Source: Micromonospora haikouensis (GTDB lineage: Bacteria > Actinomycetota > Actinomycetes > Mycobacteriales > Micromonosporaceae). Taken from it: a DNA stretch of 42,683 nucleotides. The DNA lies in the NCBI RefSeq assembly GCF_900091595.1, contig NZ_FMCW01000044.1, positions 1-42,683 on the forward strand, in the 5' to 3' direction. The position numbers were made by a program, and so were the translations under genes. Positions 1-19,800 of the stretch are shown here, one piece after another; position 1 is the first letter of the stretch, and every line of letters starts with the position of its first letter. The notes beneath the pieces are model-generated. The model was given only the letters and a program-made list of their open reading frames with translations, ran no database searches and was not told where the DNA came from.

Positions 1-270
1 GCCGACTCCGGCTACGAAGGCGCTGGCCAGGGCATCCACACCCCGTACAAGCAACCCGCCGGCGGCCGACGCCTGGCGGTCGACAACCGCACCCACAACG
101 CGATCCTTCGATCCCTGCGGTGCCTCGGAGAACGTGGCTTCGCCATCCTCACCGGCCGCTGGCGCACCCTCCGACACACCACCGCCAGCCCCCGACACCT
201 CGGCGACATCGTCCGCGCCGCACTCAACCTCACACACTTCGAATACCGCTACCTATCCGAATCTTGCTGA
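1..270 (+). CDS. IS5-type transposase, C-terminal part (5' end outside window)
   Basis: Frame 1 is open from the left edge to a TGA at 268-270, giving 89 residues. The peptide opens ADSGYEGAG and continues with HTPYKQP, VDNRTHNAILRSLRCLGERG, LTGRWRTLRHT and RAALNLTHFE. This is the pattern I know from the C-terminal catalytic half of IS5-superfamily (DDE_Tnp_4-like) actinobacterial transposases, where the D of the opening motif would be a catalytic aspartate. The enzyme would cut and join insertion sequence ends. Only the tail is visible, so I cannot say whether the element is intact. No right-end inverted repeat is evident in the next 80 bases. It marks the left flank of the PKS region as a site of past insertion. 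Confidence 0.75.
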   Translation, partial: ADSGYEGAGQGIHTPYKQPAGGRRLAVDNRTHNAILRSLRCLGERGFAILTGRWRTLRHTTASPRHLGDIVRAALNLTHFEYRYLSESC

Positions 271-346
271 GATCACCTCATTGTCGGCGGACGTGAACGC
301 GAAGAGGGGTACCCATCCCGAGATCGGGTTCCCTCCGGTGGGTCGG

Positions 347-553
347 TCAGCCTCGATCGAACTCCCCATCCTTGGCACCCTCGATGAAAGCCGTCCACTC
401 CCGGGGCATGAACATCAACGCTGGCCCCGATGGGTCCTTGCTGTCCCGCAGTGCAACAGCATTGGTGAGCTGGGCGACTTCCACGCAGTTGCCATTTGCG
501 CCGCTACGAGTGCTCGTCCGCCAGGTCACGGCACCCAAGTTGAGTTCTCTCAT
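347..553 (-). CDS. DUF397 domain protein
   Basis: A 68-residue protein starting at ATG 551-553, with a good SD (GAGGGA read on the minus strand, plus 562-567) eight bases upstream. The motifs WRTSTRSGANGNCVEV, VALRDSKDPSGPAL and the C-terminal W-x-AFI are diagnostic of DUF397. These small actinomycete proteins are normally encoded just downstream of an XRE regulator of the DUF5753 type. The biochemical role of the family is poorly known; regulatory or toxin-antitoxin-like pairing has been proposed. The expected partner upstream seems degenerate (see 586-776), so this may be an orphan. No membrane segment or signal peptide is visible. Confidence 0.85.
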   Translation of the reverse strand: MRELNLGAVTWRTSTRSGANGNCVEVAQLTNAVALRDSKDPSGPALMFMPREWTAFIEGAKDGEFDRG

Positions 554-585
554 GTTCGCTTTCCCTCACGCTCAGTGTATGTCGA

Positions 586-776
586 TCAAGTGGTCGGAGG
601 TTCCGCGAGTCGGCCACGTCCAGCGTTGCCGACCGAAGCTTGTCGAATGTCTCGGCATACCGGACCGCGCGGTACAGGGCTGACAGCGACAACGACCGCA
701 ACACCACCACCATCAGCGAAAGGTGTTCCGCCGCCGCGTAGATCGACTGCCCAGGGTTGGGGCGGCCTGGGAACAC
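586..776 (-). pseudogene. possible remnant of an XRE/DUF5753 regulator C-terminus
   Basis: Reading minus, just before the DUF397 start, the stretch RYAETFDKLRSATLDVADSR resembles the last helices of DUF5753 regulators, which usually sit at exactly this place. The residues before it (about 690-776) do not look like the family, no helix-turn-helix is found upstream, and this frame runs on across the DUF397 start instead of stopping. A TGA in a neighbouring frame lies at 588-586, which would suit the old end after a frameshift. I infer a truncated, frameshifted relic. It could also be chance resemblance, as the matching segment is only about 20 residues long. Confidence 0.3.
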
Positions 777-889
777 GTCACGACGACCGAGAGGACGGCG
801 TCCGTCATGCTGGCTGCGACTGGTGACATTGGTGCATGCGGACCGCGATGGGTTGTCTCCTGCCGTCGGGTGGGCCGGTGACGTTGTGG

Positions 890-1114
890 CTACCCGGTCT
901 CAGCCACGAAAACACCCTTGCCCTGTTTGCCGTACACCAGGCCGCGATCGTGCAGCAGGCCGAAGGCCCGATTGATCGTCGCGAGCGAGACGTGGTTCTT
1001 GTCTGCGAGTTCGGCGGTGGAGGGCAGCTTGTCGTGTGCCTTCAGCTCCCCGGACTTGATCTGCCCAGCGATGCCGTCAGCGATGCGGCGGTACTCAGCC
1101 TGCTCGTATGGCAC
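890..1114 (-). CDS. small GntR-family transcriptional regulator
   Basis: A 74-residue winged helix-turn-helix protein with a GTG start at 1114-1112. It has the GntR DNA-binding fold almost alone: YRRIADGIAGQIKSGEL (helix 1), KLPSTAELADKNHVSLATI (helix-turn-helix, recognition helix about residues 40-52), then LLHDRGLVYGKQGKGVFVA (wing). There is no ligand-binding domain beyond residue 72, so it belongs to the short GntR type common in actinomycetes. It should act in the cytoplasm as a DNA-binding repressor, perhaps of itself. No SD lies before the GTG, but a TAGACT hexamer sits seven bases upstream, which fits a leaderless transcript. The direct repeat at 1167-1196 is a candidate operator. Confidence 0.85.
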   Translation of the reverse strand: MPYEQAEYRRIADGIAGQIKSGELKAHDKLPSTAELADKNHVSLATINRAFGLLHDRGLVYGKQGKGVFVAETG

Positions 1115-1121
1115 GAAGGGA

Positions 1122-1127
1122 AGTCTA
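1122..1127 (-). promoter_or_regulatory. candidate -10 element for leaderless GntR gene
   Basis: The minus strand reads TAGACT, matching the actinobacterial TANNNT -10 pattern. It ends seven bases before the GTG start, so transcription could begin at or next to the start codon. There is no Shine-Dalgarno sequence to offer an alternative. I see no convincing -35 at 17-18 bases. This is a pattern match only. Confidence 0.4.
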
Positions 1128-1166
1128 GGTCGGCAAGCTCCTCACTCACCACAAGATCAGCAATAT

Positions 1167-1196
1167 GTCAAGGTCTGACTTAAGTCAAGGTGTGAC
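1167..1196. promoter_or_regulatory. 13-nt direct repeat, candidate operator
   Basis: GTCAAGGTCTGAC (1167-1179) recurs as GTCAAGGTGTGAC (1184-1196) with one mismatch and a 17-nt period, between the divergent GntR and DivIVA-like genes. On the minus strand each copy ends in TTGAC, so both also supply -35-like hexamers for the GntR gene. A repeat in the regulator's own upstream region suggests autoregulation. The 17-nt period is not a whole number of helical turns. Confidence 0.5.
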
Positions 1197-1198
1197 GT

Positions 1199-1213
1199 AT
1201 CTTGGTTCAAGAT
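1199..1213. promoter_or_regulatory. 15-nt perfect palindrome, candidate binding site
   Basis: ATCTTG and CAAGAT form a perfect 6-bp inverted repeat around GTT. It lies three bases after the direct repeat and about 60 bases before the DivIVA-like start. It is too short for a terminator and has no T-tract. A dimeric regulator could bind here, perhaps the XRE protein encoded at the end of the downstream operon. Confidence 0.35.
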
Positions 1214-1275
1214 GATCCACGTGGGCCGTGTACGGCCGGCAAGAAGTGGCTGTCAGCAGCCCAGGACGGAGGCAC

Positions 1276-1692
1276 ATGGAGACCAGCGCCGACGCGGTTG
1301 GAGATGAGTCCTCTAGCGGTATCGGCGGTACCCGCGAGGGTGGCGCGCTCTACCGGTCCAGCCGGGGTCTGCTGACCCCTGCCGACGTCCGGTGGCAGGA
1401 GTTCCCGTTGACCCGGTTCGGCCGGCGCGGCTTCGACCCAGAGGCGGTCCGTAGGTTCCTGCGCCGGTTGGAGGCCGACCTCGACGCCCTCTACCGGGAA
1501 CTCGTCGCCGCCCAGGACGAGGCCCGCCGCCACCGGGAGGACGCGGCGGAACTCCGCGCGGAGCGCTGGCGGCCCGACCCCTCGGCGCGGCGGCCCCGAA
1601 ACGAGTACCGACGCCCGCCCCTGTGGCCGCCCTACTCACCCCGTCGGCAGGGCTGCCACCGTCGGCCGGGGGAGGGGCCGGGCGATGACTGA
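1276..1692 (+). CDS. DivIVA-domain-like protein
   Basis: A 138-residue protein. I chose the ATG at 1276 because GGAGG (1268-1272) lies just before it; an upstream in-frame start at 1228 has no such site. Residues about 40-85 (FPLTRFGRRGFDPEAVRRFL, then LEADLDALYRELVAAQDEARRHRE) match the N-terminal DivIVA module: a membrane-curvature-sensing segment followed by coiled coil. Full-length DivIVA/Wag31 proteins have far longer coiled coils, so this is a short relative rather than the essential polar-growth protein. The last 45 residues are Arg/Pro-rich and look disordered. The stop overlaps the next gene by eight bases, so the three genes from here to 3209 form one transcription unit. Its actual role is unknown. 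Confidence 0.65.
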   Translation: METSADAVGDESSSGIGGTREGGALYRSSRGLLTPADVRWQEFPLTRFGRRGFDPEAVRRFLRRLEADLDALYRELVAAQDEARRHREDAAELRAERWRPDPSARRPRNEYRRPPLWPPYSPRRQGCHRRPGEGPGDD

Positions 1693-1990
1693 CTACCCGG
1701 CGCTGCACGGCCCGTCGCGGCCGGACTGGAACTGCCTGGTCTGCGGCGACCCGTGGCCGTGCCTGACCCGTAAGCGCCAGCTCAAGGAGCTGTGCCGGTG
1801 CAACATCCGGACGCTTGTCCGCTACCTGACCTCGTACCTCCCGGACGCCCAGGCGGAGATCACGGGCATGAGCAGCGCCGACATAGCCGACCGCATCGTC
1901 GGCTGGTGCGCCAGGCCGTTGGAGATGTGGGCGGTCGAGGAGAACACCCGGGCCGTACCCAATCTGGGGTGGCGTCGTGACCAGCCGTGA
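1685..1990 (+). CDS. small Cys-rich hypothetical protein
   Basis: A 101-residue protein with an ATG at 1685 and a strong purine run, GGGGGAGG, at 1668-1675. Near the N-terminus WNCLVCGDPWPC forms a C-x2-C-x5-C cluster; two further Cys lie in LKELCRCN. The first cluster could bind zinc. The middle (SSADIADRIVGWCARP) is helical and there is no signal or membrane segment. I recall similar short proteins beside XRE regulators in Micromonosporaceae, but no function that I trust; database labels such as flavin reductase have no support in this sequence. It overlaps the gene before by 8 bases and the XRE gene after by 14, so it is translationally coupled to both and may work with the regulator. Confidence 0.6.
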   Translation: MTDYPALHGPSRPDWNCLVCGDPWPCLTRKRQLKELCRCNIRTLVRYLTSYLPDAQAEITGMSSADIADRIVGWCARPLEMWAVEENTRAVPNLGWRRDQP

Positions 1991-3209
1991 GCTGCCGATA
2001 GGACGCCGGGTCGCCCGGCTGCGGACCCGGCGGCGGATGACGCAGCAGATGCTCGCCGACCGGCTCGGCAAGTCGAAGAGCTGGGTCGACAAGGTCGAGC
2101 GGGGGGTCCGCGCCCTCGACCGCTACACCGTGATTGAGGAACTCGCCGCCGCGCTGCGCGTCGACCCGGTGACGCTGCTCGGCCGCGACGCCCTGCCGTC
2201 GCCAGCCGCCCGCGCCGCCGCGCAGGGCATCGACGGGGTACGCGCCGCCCTCGACCGCTACGACACCGCCGTGTCCGGGCCGCAGGCGCGGCAGGCGGCA
2301 CCGCCGGTCGGCGAGCTGGACCAGCGGGTACGGCACGCCTGGCTGACCTACCAGCATGCCGACTATCCCCAACTGCTGCGGATGCTGCCGGAGCTGCTCG
2401 GCGACACCCAACACGCCCACGCCGCCCACGCGGCGAACACCGGGGACGGGGCTGCGGAGCTGCTGGTGCAGGCGTACCGGATCACGTCGTCGGTGCTGGT
2501 GAAGCTCGGCGCGGGCGACCTCGGCTGGCTGGCCGCCGACCGGGCCATGTCCGTGGCCGCCGGCGACCCGCTGCTGGCGGCGGCGGCAGCCGTGCCGCTG
2601 GGGCAGGCGCTGCGCGCCCTGCACCGCCCCCGGCCGGCCCTGGCCGTCACGATCGCCGCCGCGCACCGCATCGCGCCCGAGGCGCGGCGCGACGGCCCGT
2701 CCCCGAGCCTGGCGCTGCACGGAACGCTGCTGATCCAGGCCGCCCTGGCCGCCGCCGGAGCCGGCGACGAACGCGGCGCAGAGGAACTGGTCGACCACGC
2801 GGCCCGGATCGCCGACGAGACCGGCGAGACCGGCGAGGCCGCCGAGGAGCACGACCGGCACTGGACCGGCTTCGGCCCCACGGCGGTGCGGATGGCCCGG
2901 GTCGCCGCCGCCGTCGAGCTGGGCAACGGCGGCGAGGCGGTGCTCCTGCACGAGCGGGTCGTCGGCGCTGACCACTGGCGACGGTTGCCCGCCGAGCACC
3001 GCGCGGCGTACCTGCTCGACGCCAGCCGCGGGCACCTCCGGGCCGGCGACCCGCTCGCCGCCGGGCGCGCCCTGGTCGACGCGGACCGGACCGCGCCGGC
3101 CGAGGTCCGGTTACGGCCGGTGGCCCGTACGCTGCTCACCGACCTGACGCGCCGCGAACCGGTCCCGGCGGACGTGGCCCGGCTCGCCGCGGCCCTCGGG
3201 CTCGGGTGA
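1977..3209 (+). CDS. XRE-family regulator with helical-repeat C-terminus; contains a TTA codon
   Basis: A 410-residue protein starting at GTG 1977, with GGGGTGG at 1966-1972 as SD. Residues 8-70 are a classic XRE helix-turn-helix: IGRRVARLRTRRRMTQQMLA, then KSKSWVDKVERG, and a helix ending in DPVTLLG. The remaining 330 residues are Ala/Leu-rich helices with repeat spacing (AWLTYQHADYPQLLRMLPEL, AAVPLGQALRALHRPRPAL, HLRAGDPLAAGRALVDADRT) resembling TPR-type regulators. It should bind DNA in the cytoplasm with the C-terminus sensing a peptide, protein or small ligand. It is the last gene before the PKS operon on the same strand, so it is a candidate pathway regulator, though it may belong only to its own three-gene unit. 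Leucine codon TTA is in frame at 3111-3113, which suggests dependence on the rare bldA-type tRNA. Confidence 0.85.
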   Translation: MTSRELPIGRRVARLRTRRRMTQQMLADRLGKSKSWVDKVERGVRALDRYTVIEELAAALRVDPVTLLGRDALPSPAARAAAQGIDGVRAALDRYDTAVSGPQARQAAPPVGELDQRVRHAWLTYQHADYPQLLRMLPELLGDTQHAHAAHAANTGDGAAELLVQAYRITSSVLVKLGAGDLGWLAADRAMSVAAGDPLLAAAAAVPLGQALRALHRPRPALAVTIAAAHRIAPEARRDGPSPSLALHGTLLIQAALAAAGAGDERGAEELVDHAARIADETGETGEAAEEHDRHWTGFGPTAVRMARVAAAVELGNGGEAVLLHERVVGADHWRRLPAEHRAAYLLDASRGHLRAGDPLAAGRALVDADRTAPAEVRLRPVARTLLTDLTRREPVPADVARLAAALGLG

Positions 3210-3227
3210 CGGCCGGAGAGCGAGGCC

Positions 3228-3241
3228 CGGCCCAGGGGCCG
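3228..3241 (+). terminator. weak candidate terminator after the XRE gene
   Basis: CGGCCC-AG-GGGCCG is a GC-only inverted repeat starting 19 bases after the XRE stop. The two-base centre means only about five pairs can form. There is no T-run, as is often true in actinomycetes. Placement supports it; structure is weak. Confidence 0.25.
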
Positions 3242-3397
3242 TGGTAGGGGCCCGCTAGGGGTTGGCAGCGCCGTCCGGGGCCAAATACCTTCCTCCGGTA
3301 CGTAGGACCTGGTCTGTGTTGCAGTGGTGTTTGTCTGGCAATTTCTGGTCGGTTCGTGGGCTCTGGTTTTTGCGGCTTGAGGCGTCTGTCGACGGTA

Positions 3398-3424
3398 TTG
3401 GGCCGCCTGGTTTTTCCGGCCCGA
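3398..3424 (+). promoter_or_regulatory. hairpin abutting the ribosome binding site of the first PKS gene
   Basis: TTGGGCCG (3398-3405) pairs with CGGCCCGA (3417-3424), giving eight pairs including one G-U, around an 11-base loop CCTGGTTTTTC. The 3' arm ends inside the SD GAAGAGG (3423-3429). Folding of the mRNA would partly occlude ribosome access, or the element could be bound by a protein. The T-run sits in the loop rather than after the stem, so it does not look like a terminator. Confidence 0.45.
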
Positions 3425-3437
3425 AGAGGTGGCGGCA

Positions 3438-13844
<10,407 letters not shown>

Positions 13845-13886
13845 CCCGGATGTCCCGGACGTCTGATCCCGATACGGAGTGGCCCG
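13845..13886 (+). promoter_or_regulatory. 42-nt spacer with RBS for the second PKS gene
   Basis: The stop at 13844 is followed by 42 bases ending in GGAG (13876-13879), seven bases before ATG 13887. I see no terminator or promoter, so the two PKS genes should be cotranscribed. Confidence 0.7.
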
Positions 13887-16800
13887 ATGCCCACTGAGGC
13901 GGAGTTCCTCGACTACCTCCGGCGTGCCACGGCCGACCTGCGTGAGGCGCGGCGGCGGGTGCGCGAGGTGGAGGCGAAGGACCGCGAGCCGATGGCCGTC
14001 GTCGGCATGGCCTGCCGGTTCCCCGGCGGCGTACGCGGCCCGGACGACCTGTGGGACCTCGTCGACGCCGGCCGGGAAGGGCTGGGCGACTTCCCCACCG
14101 ACCGGGGCTGGGACCTGGAGCGGCTGTTCCACGTCGACCCGGACAACCCGGGCACCTCCTACACGGACCAGGGCGGGTTCCTCTACGACGCCACCGAGTT
14201 CGACCCGGCCTTCTTCGGCATCAGCCCCCGCGAGGCCCTGGCCATGGACCCGCAGCAGCGGCTGCTGCTGGAGAGCGCGTGGGAGGCGTTCGAGTCCGCC
14301 GACCTGGACCCGCAGCGGCTGCGCGGCAGCCGCACCGGCGTCTTCGCCGGGGTCATGTACCACGACTACGCCTCCCGGGTGCTGGACCTGCCCGAGGGCG
14401 TCGAGGGCTACCTCGGCACCGGCAATTCCGGCAGCCTCGTCTCCGGCCGGGTCGCCTACACGTACGGGCTCGAAGGGCCCGCCGTCACCGTCGACACGGC
14501 CTGCTCGTCGTCGCTGGTCGCCGTGCACCTCGCCGTGCAGGCGCTGCGCCAGCGCGACTGCGACCTGGCGCTGGCCGGCGGCGTCACCGTGCTGTCCACC
14601 CCCGGCGTGTTCGCCGAGTTCTCCCGGCAGCGCGGCCTCGCCCCCGACGGGCGGTGCAAGTCGTTCGCCGACGCCGCCGACGGCACCGGCTGGGCCGAGG
14701 GCGTCGGCGTGCTGCTGCTCCAGCGGCTCTCCGACGCCCAGCGCGACGGCCGCCGCGTCTACGCGGTGATCCGGGGCAGCGCCGTCAACCAGGACGGAGC
14801 CAGCAGCGGCCTCACCACGCCCAACGGCCCCTCCCAGGAGCGGGTCATCCGGCAGGCCCTGGCCAACGCCCGGCTCGCCCCCGCCGACGTGGACGCCGTC
14901 GAGGCGCACGGCACCGGCACCACCCTCGGCGACCCGATCGAGGCGCAGGCGCTGCTGGCCACCTACGGGCAGGACCGGGCCGGGGCGGAGCCGCTGTGGC
15001 TCGGCTCGGTCAAGTCCAACCTGGGCCACACCCAGGCCGCCGCTGGCGTCGCCGGGCTGATCAAGATGGTGCAGGCGCTGCGGCACGGCCGGCTCCCCGC
15101 CACCCTGCACGTCGACGCGCCGTCTGCGCACATCGACTGGTCGGCCGGGGCCGTGTCGCTGCTCACCGAGCCCCGGCCGTGGCCGCAGGTGGACCGGCCG
15201 CGCCGGGCCGCCGTGTCGTCGTTCGGCATCTCCGGCACCAACGCCCACGTCATCCTCGAACAGGCCCCCGCCGCCGAGGAGCCCGACCCGGCCGCGCCGG
15301 CCGTCGTCCCGCCGCTGGTGCCCGTCCTGCTGTCGGCCCGCAGCCCTGAGTCCCTCGCCGCGCTGGCCCGCCGCTGGGCCGACCACCTCGACGCCGACCC
15401 CGACGCCCGCCCCGTCGACGTCGCCGCGTCCTCGCTCGCCCGCGCCGGGCTGCACCGGCGGGCCGTCGTCCTCGCCGCCGACCGCGCCGAGCTGCTCGCC
15501 GGGCTGCGCGCCCTCGCCGCCGACGAGCCGGCCGCGCCGGTCCTCACCGGCACCGCCGCGCCCCGGGGCCGGGTCGCGTTCCTCTTCTCCGGGCAGGGCG
15601 CGCAGCGCCCCGGCATGGGCCGCGAGCTGGCCGAGGCGTTCCCCGTGTTCGCCGCCGCCCTCGACGAGGTGTGCGCCGCGCTCGATGCGCACCTGCCCCG
15701 GCCGCTGCGCGAGGTGCTGTTCGCCGCCGCCGGCACGCCCGAAGCCGACCTGCTGCACCAGACCGTCTTCACCCAGGCCGGGCTGTTCGCCGTCGAGGTG
15801 GCGCTGTTCCGGCTCGCCGGGTCGTTCGGGCTCGCCCCCGACTACCTCGTCGGCCACTCCATCGGCGAGCTGGCCGCCGCGCACGTCGCCGGGGTGCTCA
15901 CCCTCGCCGACGCCGCGACGCTCGTCGCCGCCCGGGGCCGGCTCATGCAGGCCCTGCCGGCCGGCGGGGCGATGCTCGCCGTCGCCGCCGACGAGGCGTC
16001 CGTGGTCGAGTCCCTCGCCGGGGTGACCGGCCGCATCGGCATCGCCGCCGTCAACGGCCCCGCCGCCGTGGTCGTCTCCGGCGACGCCGCCGCCGTCGAG
16101 GAGGTGGCCGCCCACTGGGCCGAGCGGGGCACCCCCATCCACCGGCTGCGGGTCAGCCACGCGTTCCACAGCGAGCTGATGGACCCGATGCTCGCCGAGT
16201 TCGCCGCCGTCGCCGCCGGGCTGACGTTCTCCCCGCCCACCGTGCCGATCGTGTCGAACCTGACCGGCCGGGTCGCCGGGCCGGAGCTGCTGTGCAGCCC
16301 CGACTACTGGGTGCGGCACGTCCGCGAGGCCGTCCGCTTCGCCGACGCCGTCGACCGGCTCGCCGAGGCCGGCGTCGGCACGTACGTCGAGCTGGGCCCC
16401 AACGGCGTGCTCACCGCGATGGCGCAGAGCTGCCTCACCGACCCGACCGCCGTGCTCGTGCCGCTGGCCCGCAAGGACCGCCCCGAGCCGCGCGCCCTGC
16501 TGGAGGCCCTGGCCCGGCTGCACGCCGACGGCCTGCCCGTCGACTGGGACGCCCTGCTCGCCGGGGCCGGCGCGCGCCGGGTCGACCTGCCCACGTACGC
16601 GTTCGCGCACGAGCGGTACTGGCTGGAGCCGGTCGGCCGGATCGCCGACGTCACCGGCGCCGGCCTCGGCGCGGCCGGGCACCCGCTGCTCGGCGCGGCG
16701 GTCTCCGTGGCCGGCGAGGACATGGTGCTGCTCACCGGCCGGCTGTCCCTGGCCACCCACGGCTGGCTCGCCGACCACGCCGTCTCCGGCGTCGTCGTGG

Positions 16801-19800
16801 TGCCCGGCGCGGCCCTGGTCGAGCTGGTCGTGCGGGCCGGCGACGAGGTCGGCGCGTCCCGGGTGCGGGAGTTGACCGTCGCCACCCCGCTGACCCTGCC
16901 CGAGGCCGGCGGCGTCCGCGTGCAGGTGCGCGTCGGCGCGGCCGACGACACCGGCGACCGCGCGGTGACCGTGCACGCCCAGGCCGAGGAGGACCCGGAG
17001 GGCGGCTGGGTCCGGCACGCCGAGGGCGTCCTCGAACCCGCCGCCGACGACGAGCCCGCCCTCGGCGTGTGGCCGCCCGTCGCGGCCACCGAGGTCGACC
17101 TCGCGCAGTGGTACGACGCCCTCGCCGGGCGCGGCCTGGCCTACGGGCCCGCGTTCCGGGGGCTGCGTCGGCTGTGGGCCGGCGACGGCGAGGTGTACGC
17201 CGAGGTCGCCCTGCCCGAGGAGGCGGCCGGGCCCGCCGCCGCGTTCGGCGTGCACCCGGCGCTGCTGGACGCCGCCCTGCAACCCGTCGGGGCGCTGCTC
17301 GCCGCCGCGGGCGGCGGCCCCCGGGTGCCGTTCGCGTTCTCCGGCGCGCAGGTGCACGCGTCCGGCGCGACGGCGCTGCGGGTGCGGCTGACCGGCGACG
17401 GCTCGGCGGTGCGGCTCGTCGCCACCGACGGCGCGGGCGTCCCCGTCGTGTCGGTGGACTCCCTCGCGCTGCGGGAGATGACCGGCCTGACCGCCCCCGG
17501 CGTCGCCGCCCGTTCGCTGTTCGAGGTCGCCTGGCAGGCCGAGGAGGTGCCGCCCGCCGAGGAACCCGCCGGCTGGGCGCTGCTGGCCGCGACCCCGCCC
17601 GACCCGGTGCGGGCCCTCGACCTGCCCGTCTTCGCGGACGTGGCGGCGGTGCTGGCCGCCGCCGAGGAGGCCAGGGAGCCGCTGCCCCGCGCCCTCGTGC
17701 TCCCGGTCCTCCCCGCGCCCGCCGCCTCTTCCGAAGGCGGCCTGCCCGCCGCCGAACGCTCCGGGTTGCCCGACGTCCCGCCCGCCAGCCTGCCCGACGT
17801 CGTGCGGGCCGTCGCGGCCGACGTGCTCGGCGTGGTCCAGGCGTGGCTGGCCGCCGACGCGCTGGCCGACACCCGGCTGGTCGTGCTGACCCGGGGCGCG
17901 GTGGCGACCCGCGACGACGACCCCGTCACCGACCTCGCCGGGGCCGCCGTGTGGGGCCTGCTGCGCTCGGCGCAGTCCGAGCACCCCGACCGGATCGTCC
18001 TCGCCGACCTGGCCACCGACCCCGACGCCGCCGACCCCGACGCCGCTGGTGTCGATGCCGCCGCCCTGGCGGTGCTCGCCCGGGTGGCCGACGACCCCGC
18101 CGCCACCGGCGGGCAGGTGGCGCTGCGCGGCGACGCCGTTCTCACCCCGCGCCTCGTGCGCGCCGCCGCCCCGGCCGCCGCCCCGGCCGCCCCCGCCCTC
18201 GGCGACGGCACCGTCCTGGTCACCGGCGGCACCGGCGCGCTCGGCGCGCTCGTCGCCGAGCACCTCGTCACCGCGTACGGGGCCCGGTCGCTGCTGCTGG
18301 TGTCCCGCCGGGGACCGGCCGCCCCCGGCGCGGACGCCCTGGCGGAGCGGCTCACCGGCCTGGGCGCCCGCGTCGAGGTGGTCGCCGCCGACGTCACCGA
18401 CCCCGACCGGGTGGCCGCCCTCGTCGCCGGGATCGACGGCCGGCTGGCCGGCGTCGTGCACACCGCCGGCGTCCTCGACGACGGCGTGGTCACTGCGATC
18501 AGCCCCGAGCGGCTGGCCGGGGTGCTCGCCCCGAAGGCCGACGCCGCGTGGCACCTGCACGAGGCGACCGCCGGGCGGGACCTCGACCTGTTCGTCGTGT
18601 ACTCCTCCGTCGCCGGGGTGCTCGGCTCGCCCGGCCAGGCCGCGTACGCGGCGGCGAACACGTTCCTGGACGCCCTCGCCGCGTACCGCCGGCAGGCCGG
18701 ACTGCCCGCCGCGAGCCTCGCCTGGGGCATGTGGGACACCGCCGGGATGGCCGCGACGGTCGGCGACGCCGACCGGGCCCGCTCGGCCCGCGCCGGCATC
18801 CCGCCGATGAGCGCCGCCACCGGCCTCGACCTGTTCGACGCGGCCCTCGCCGCCGGCCGGCCCGCCCTCGTGCCGGCCGTGCTCGACGTGCCGGCCATGC
18901 GGGCGCGGGTCGTCGCCGGCCGGGTGCCGTCGCTGCTGCGGGTGCTGCTCGGCGCGGTCACCGCCCGCCGGCAGGCCGGCCACGGCAACTGGGCGGACCG
19001 GATCGCCGGCCTCGACCCGCAGGACGCCCGTGACCAGGTCGACGCCCTCGTCCGGGGCCTCGTCGCGCAGGTCCTCGGGCACGGCGGCGCGGACGCCGTG
19101 CCGGCGGACCGGGCGTTCCGGGAGCTGGGCTTCGACTCGCTGACGGCGGTGGACCTGCGCAACCGGGTCAACGCGGCCACCGGGCTGCGGCTGGCGTCCA
19201 CGCTGGTGTTCGACTACCCGACCCCGCGCATCCTCGCCGGCCAGGTGTACGCGGAACTCGCCGGCAACCGGGCCGCCACCGTCACCCCCGCCGAGGCGGC
19301 CACCGCCACCGGCCTCGACGACCCGATCGCGATCGTCGGCCTGGCCTGCCGCTTCCCCGGCGGCGCGGACAACCCGGACCAGCTGTGGGAGCTGCTGGCC
19401 ACCGGCGGCGACGGGATCAGCGAGTTCCCCGCCGACCGGGGCTGGGACCTCGACACCCTGTTCGACCCCGACCCGGCCAACAGCGGCACCTCGTACACCC
19501 GGCACGGCGGCTTCCTCTACGGGGCGGCGGAGTTCGACCCCGGGTTCTTCGGCATCAGCCCCCGCGAGGCGCTGGCCATGGACCCGCAGCAGCGGCTGTT
19601 GCTGGAGACCGCCTGGGAGACGTTCGAGTCCGCCGGGCTCGACCCGCACCGGCTGCGCGGCAGCCGCACCGGCGTGTTCGCCGGCGTCATGTACCACGAC
19701 TACGCCTCCCGGCTGATGGACCTGCCCGCCGAGGTGGAGGGCTACATCGGCACCGGCACCTCCGGCAGCGTGCTGTCGGGGCGGGTGGCCTACACGTTCG

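Larger units (their letters stand above)
3210..3437 (+). promoter_or_regulatory. PKS operon leader and probable promoter region
   Basis: These 228 bases separate the XRE gene from the first PKS gene and hold no coding sequence I believe in. From about 3290 to 3420 the composition shifts to T/G-rich (GTGTTTGTC, GGCAATTTC, GGTTTTTGCGG), the largest departure from GC in this half of the window, as expected for a promoter. I could not fix a convincing -35/-10 pair. The segment ends with a hairpin (3398-3424) and the SD GAAGAGG (3423-3429). All downstream PKS genes depend on this region if they are one operon. Confidence 0.5.

Noticed and set aside
134..826. Plus-strand open frame of 230 codons over the DUF397 region
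   Set aside because: Low-complexity start, no recognisable domain, and it opposes DUF397, which has motifs and an SD.
886..907. GTGGCT/AGCCAC hairpin at the end of the GntR gene as a terminator
   Set aside because: Only six pairs with a ten-base loop, overlapping the stop codon, with no T-tract.
3429..3437. Upstream GTG as start of the first PKS gene
   Set aside because: It overlaps the SD itself; ATG 3438 has proper spacing and gives the standard docking helix.
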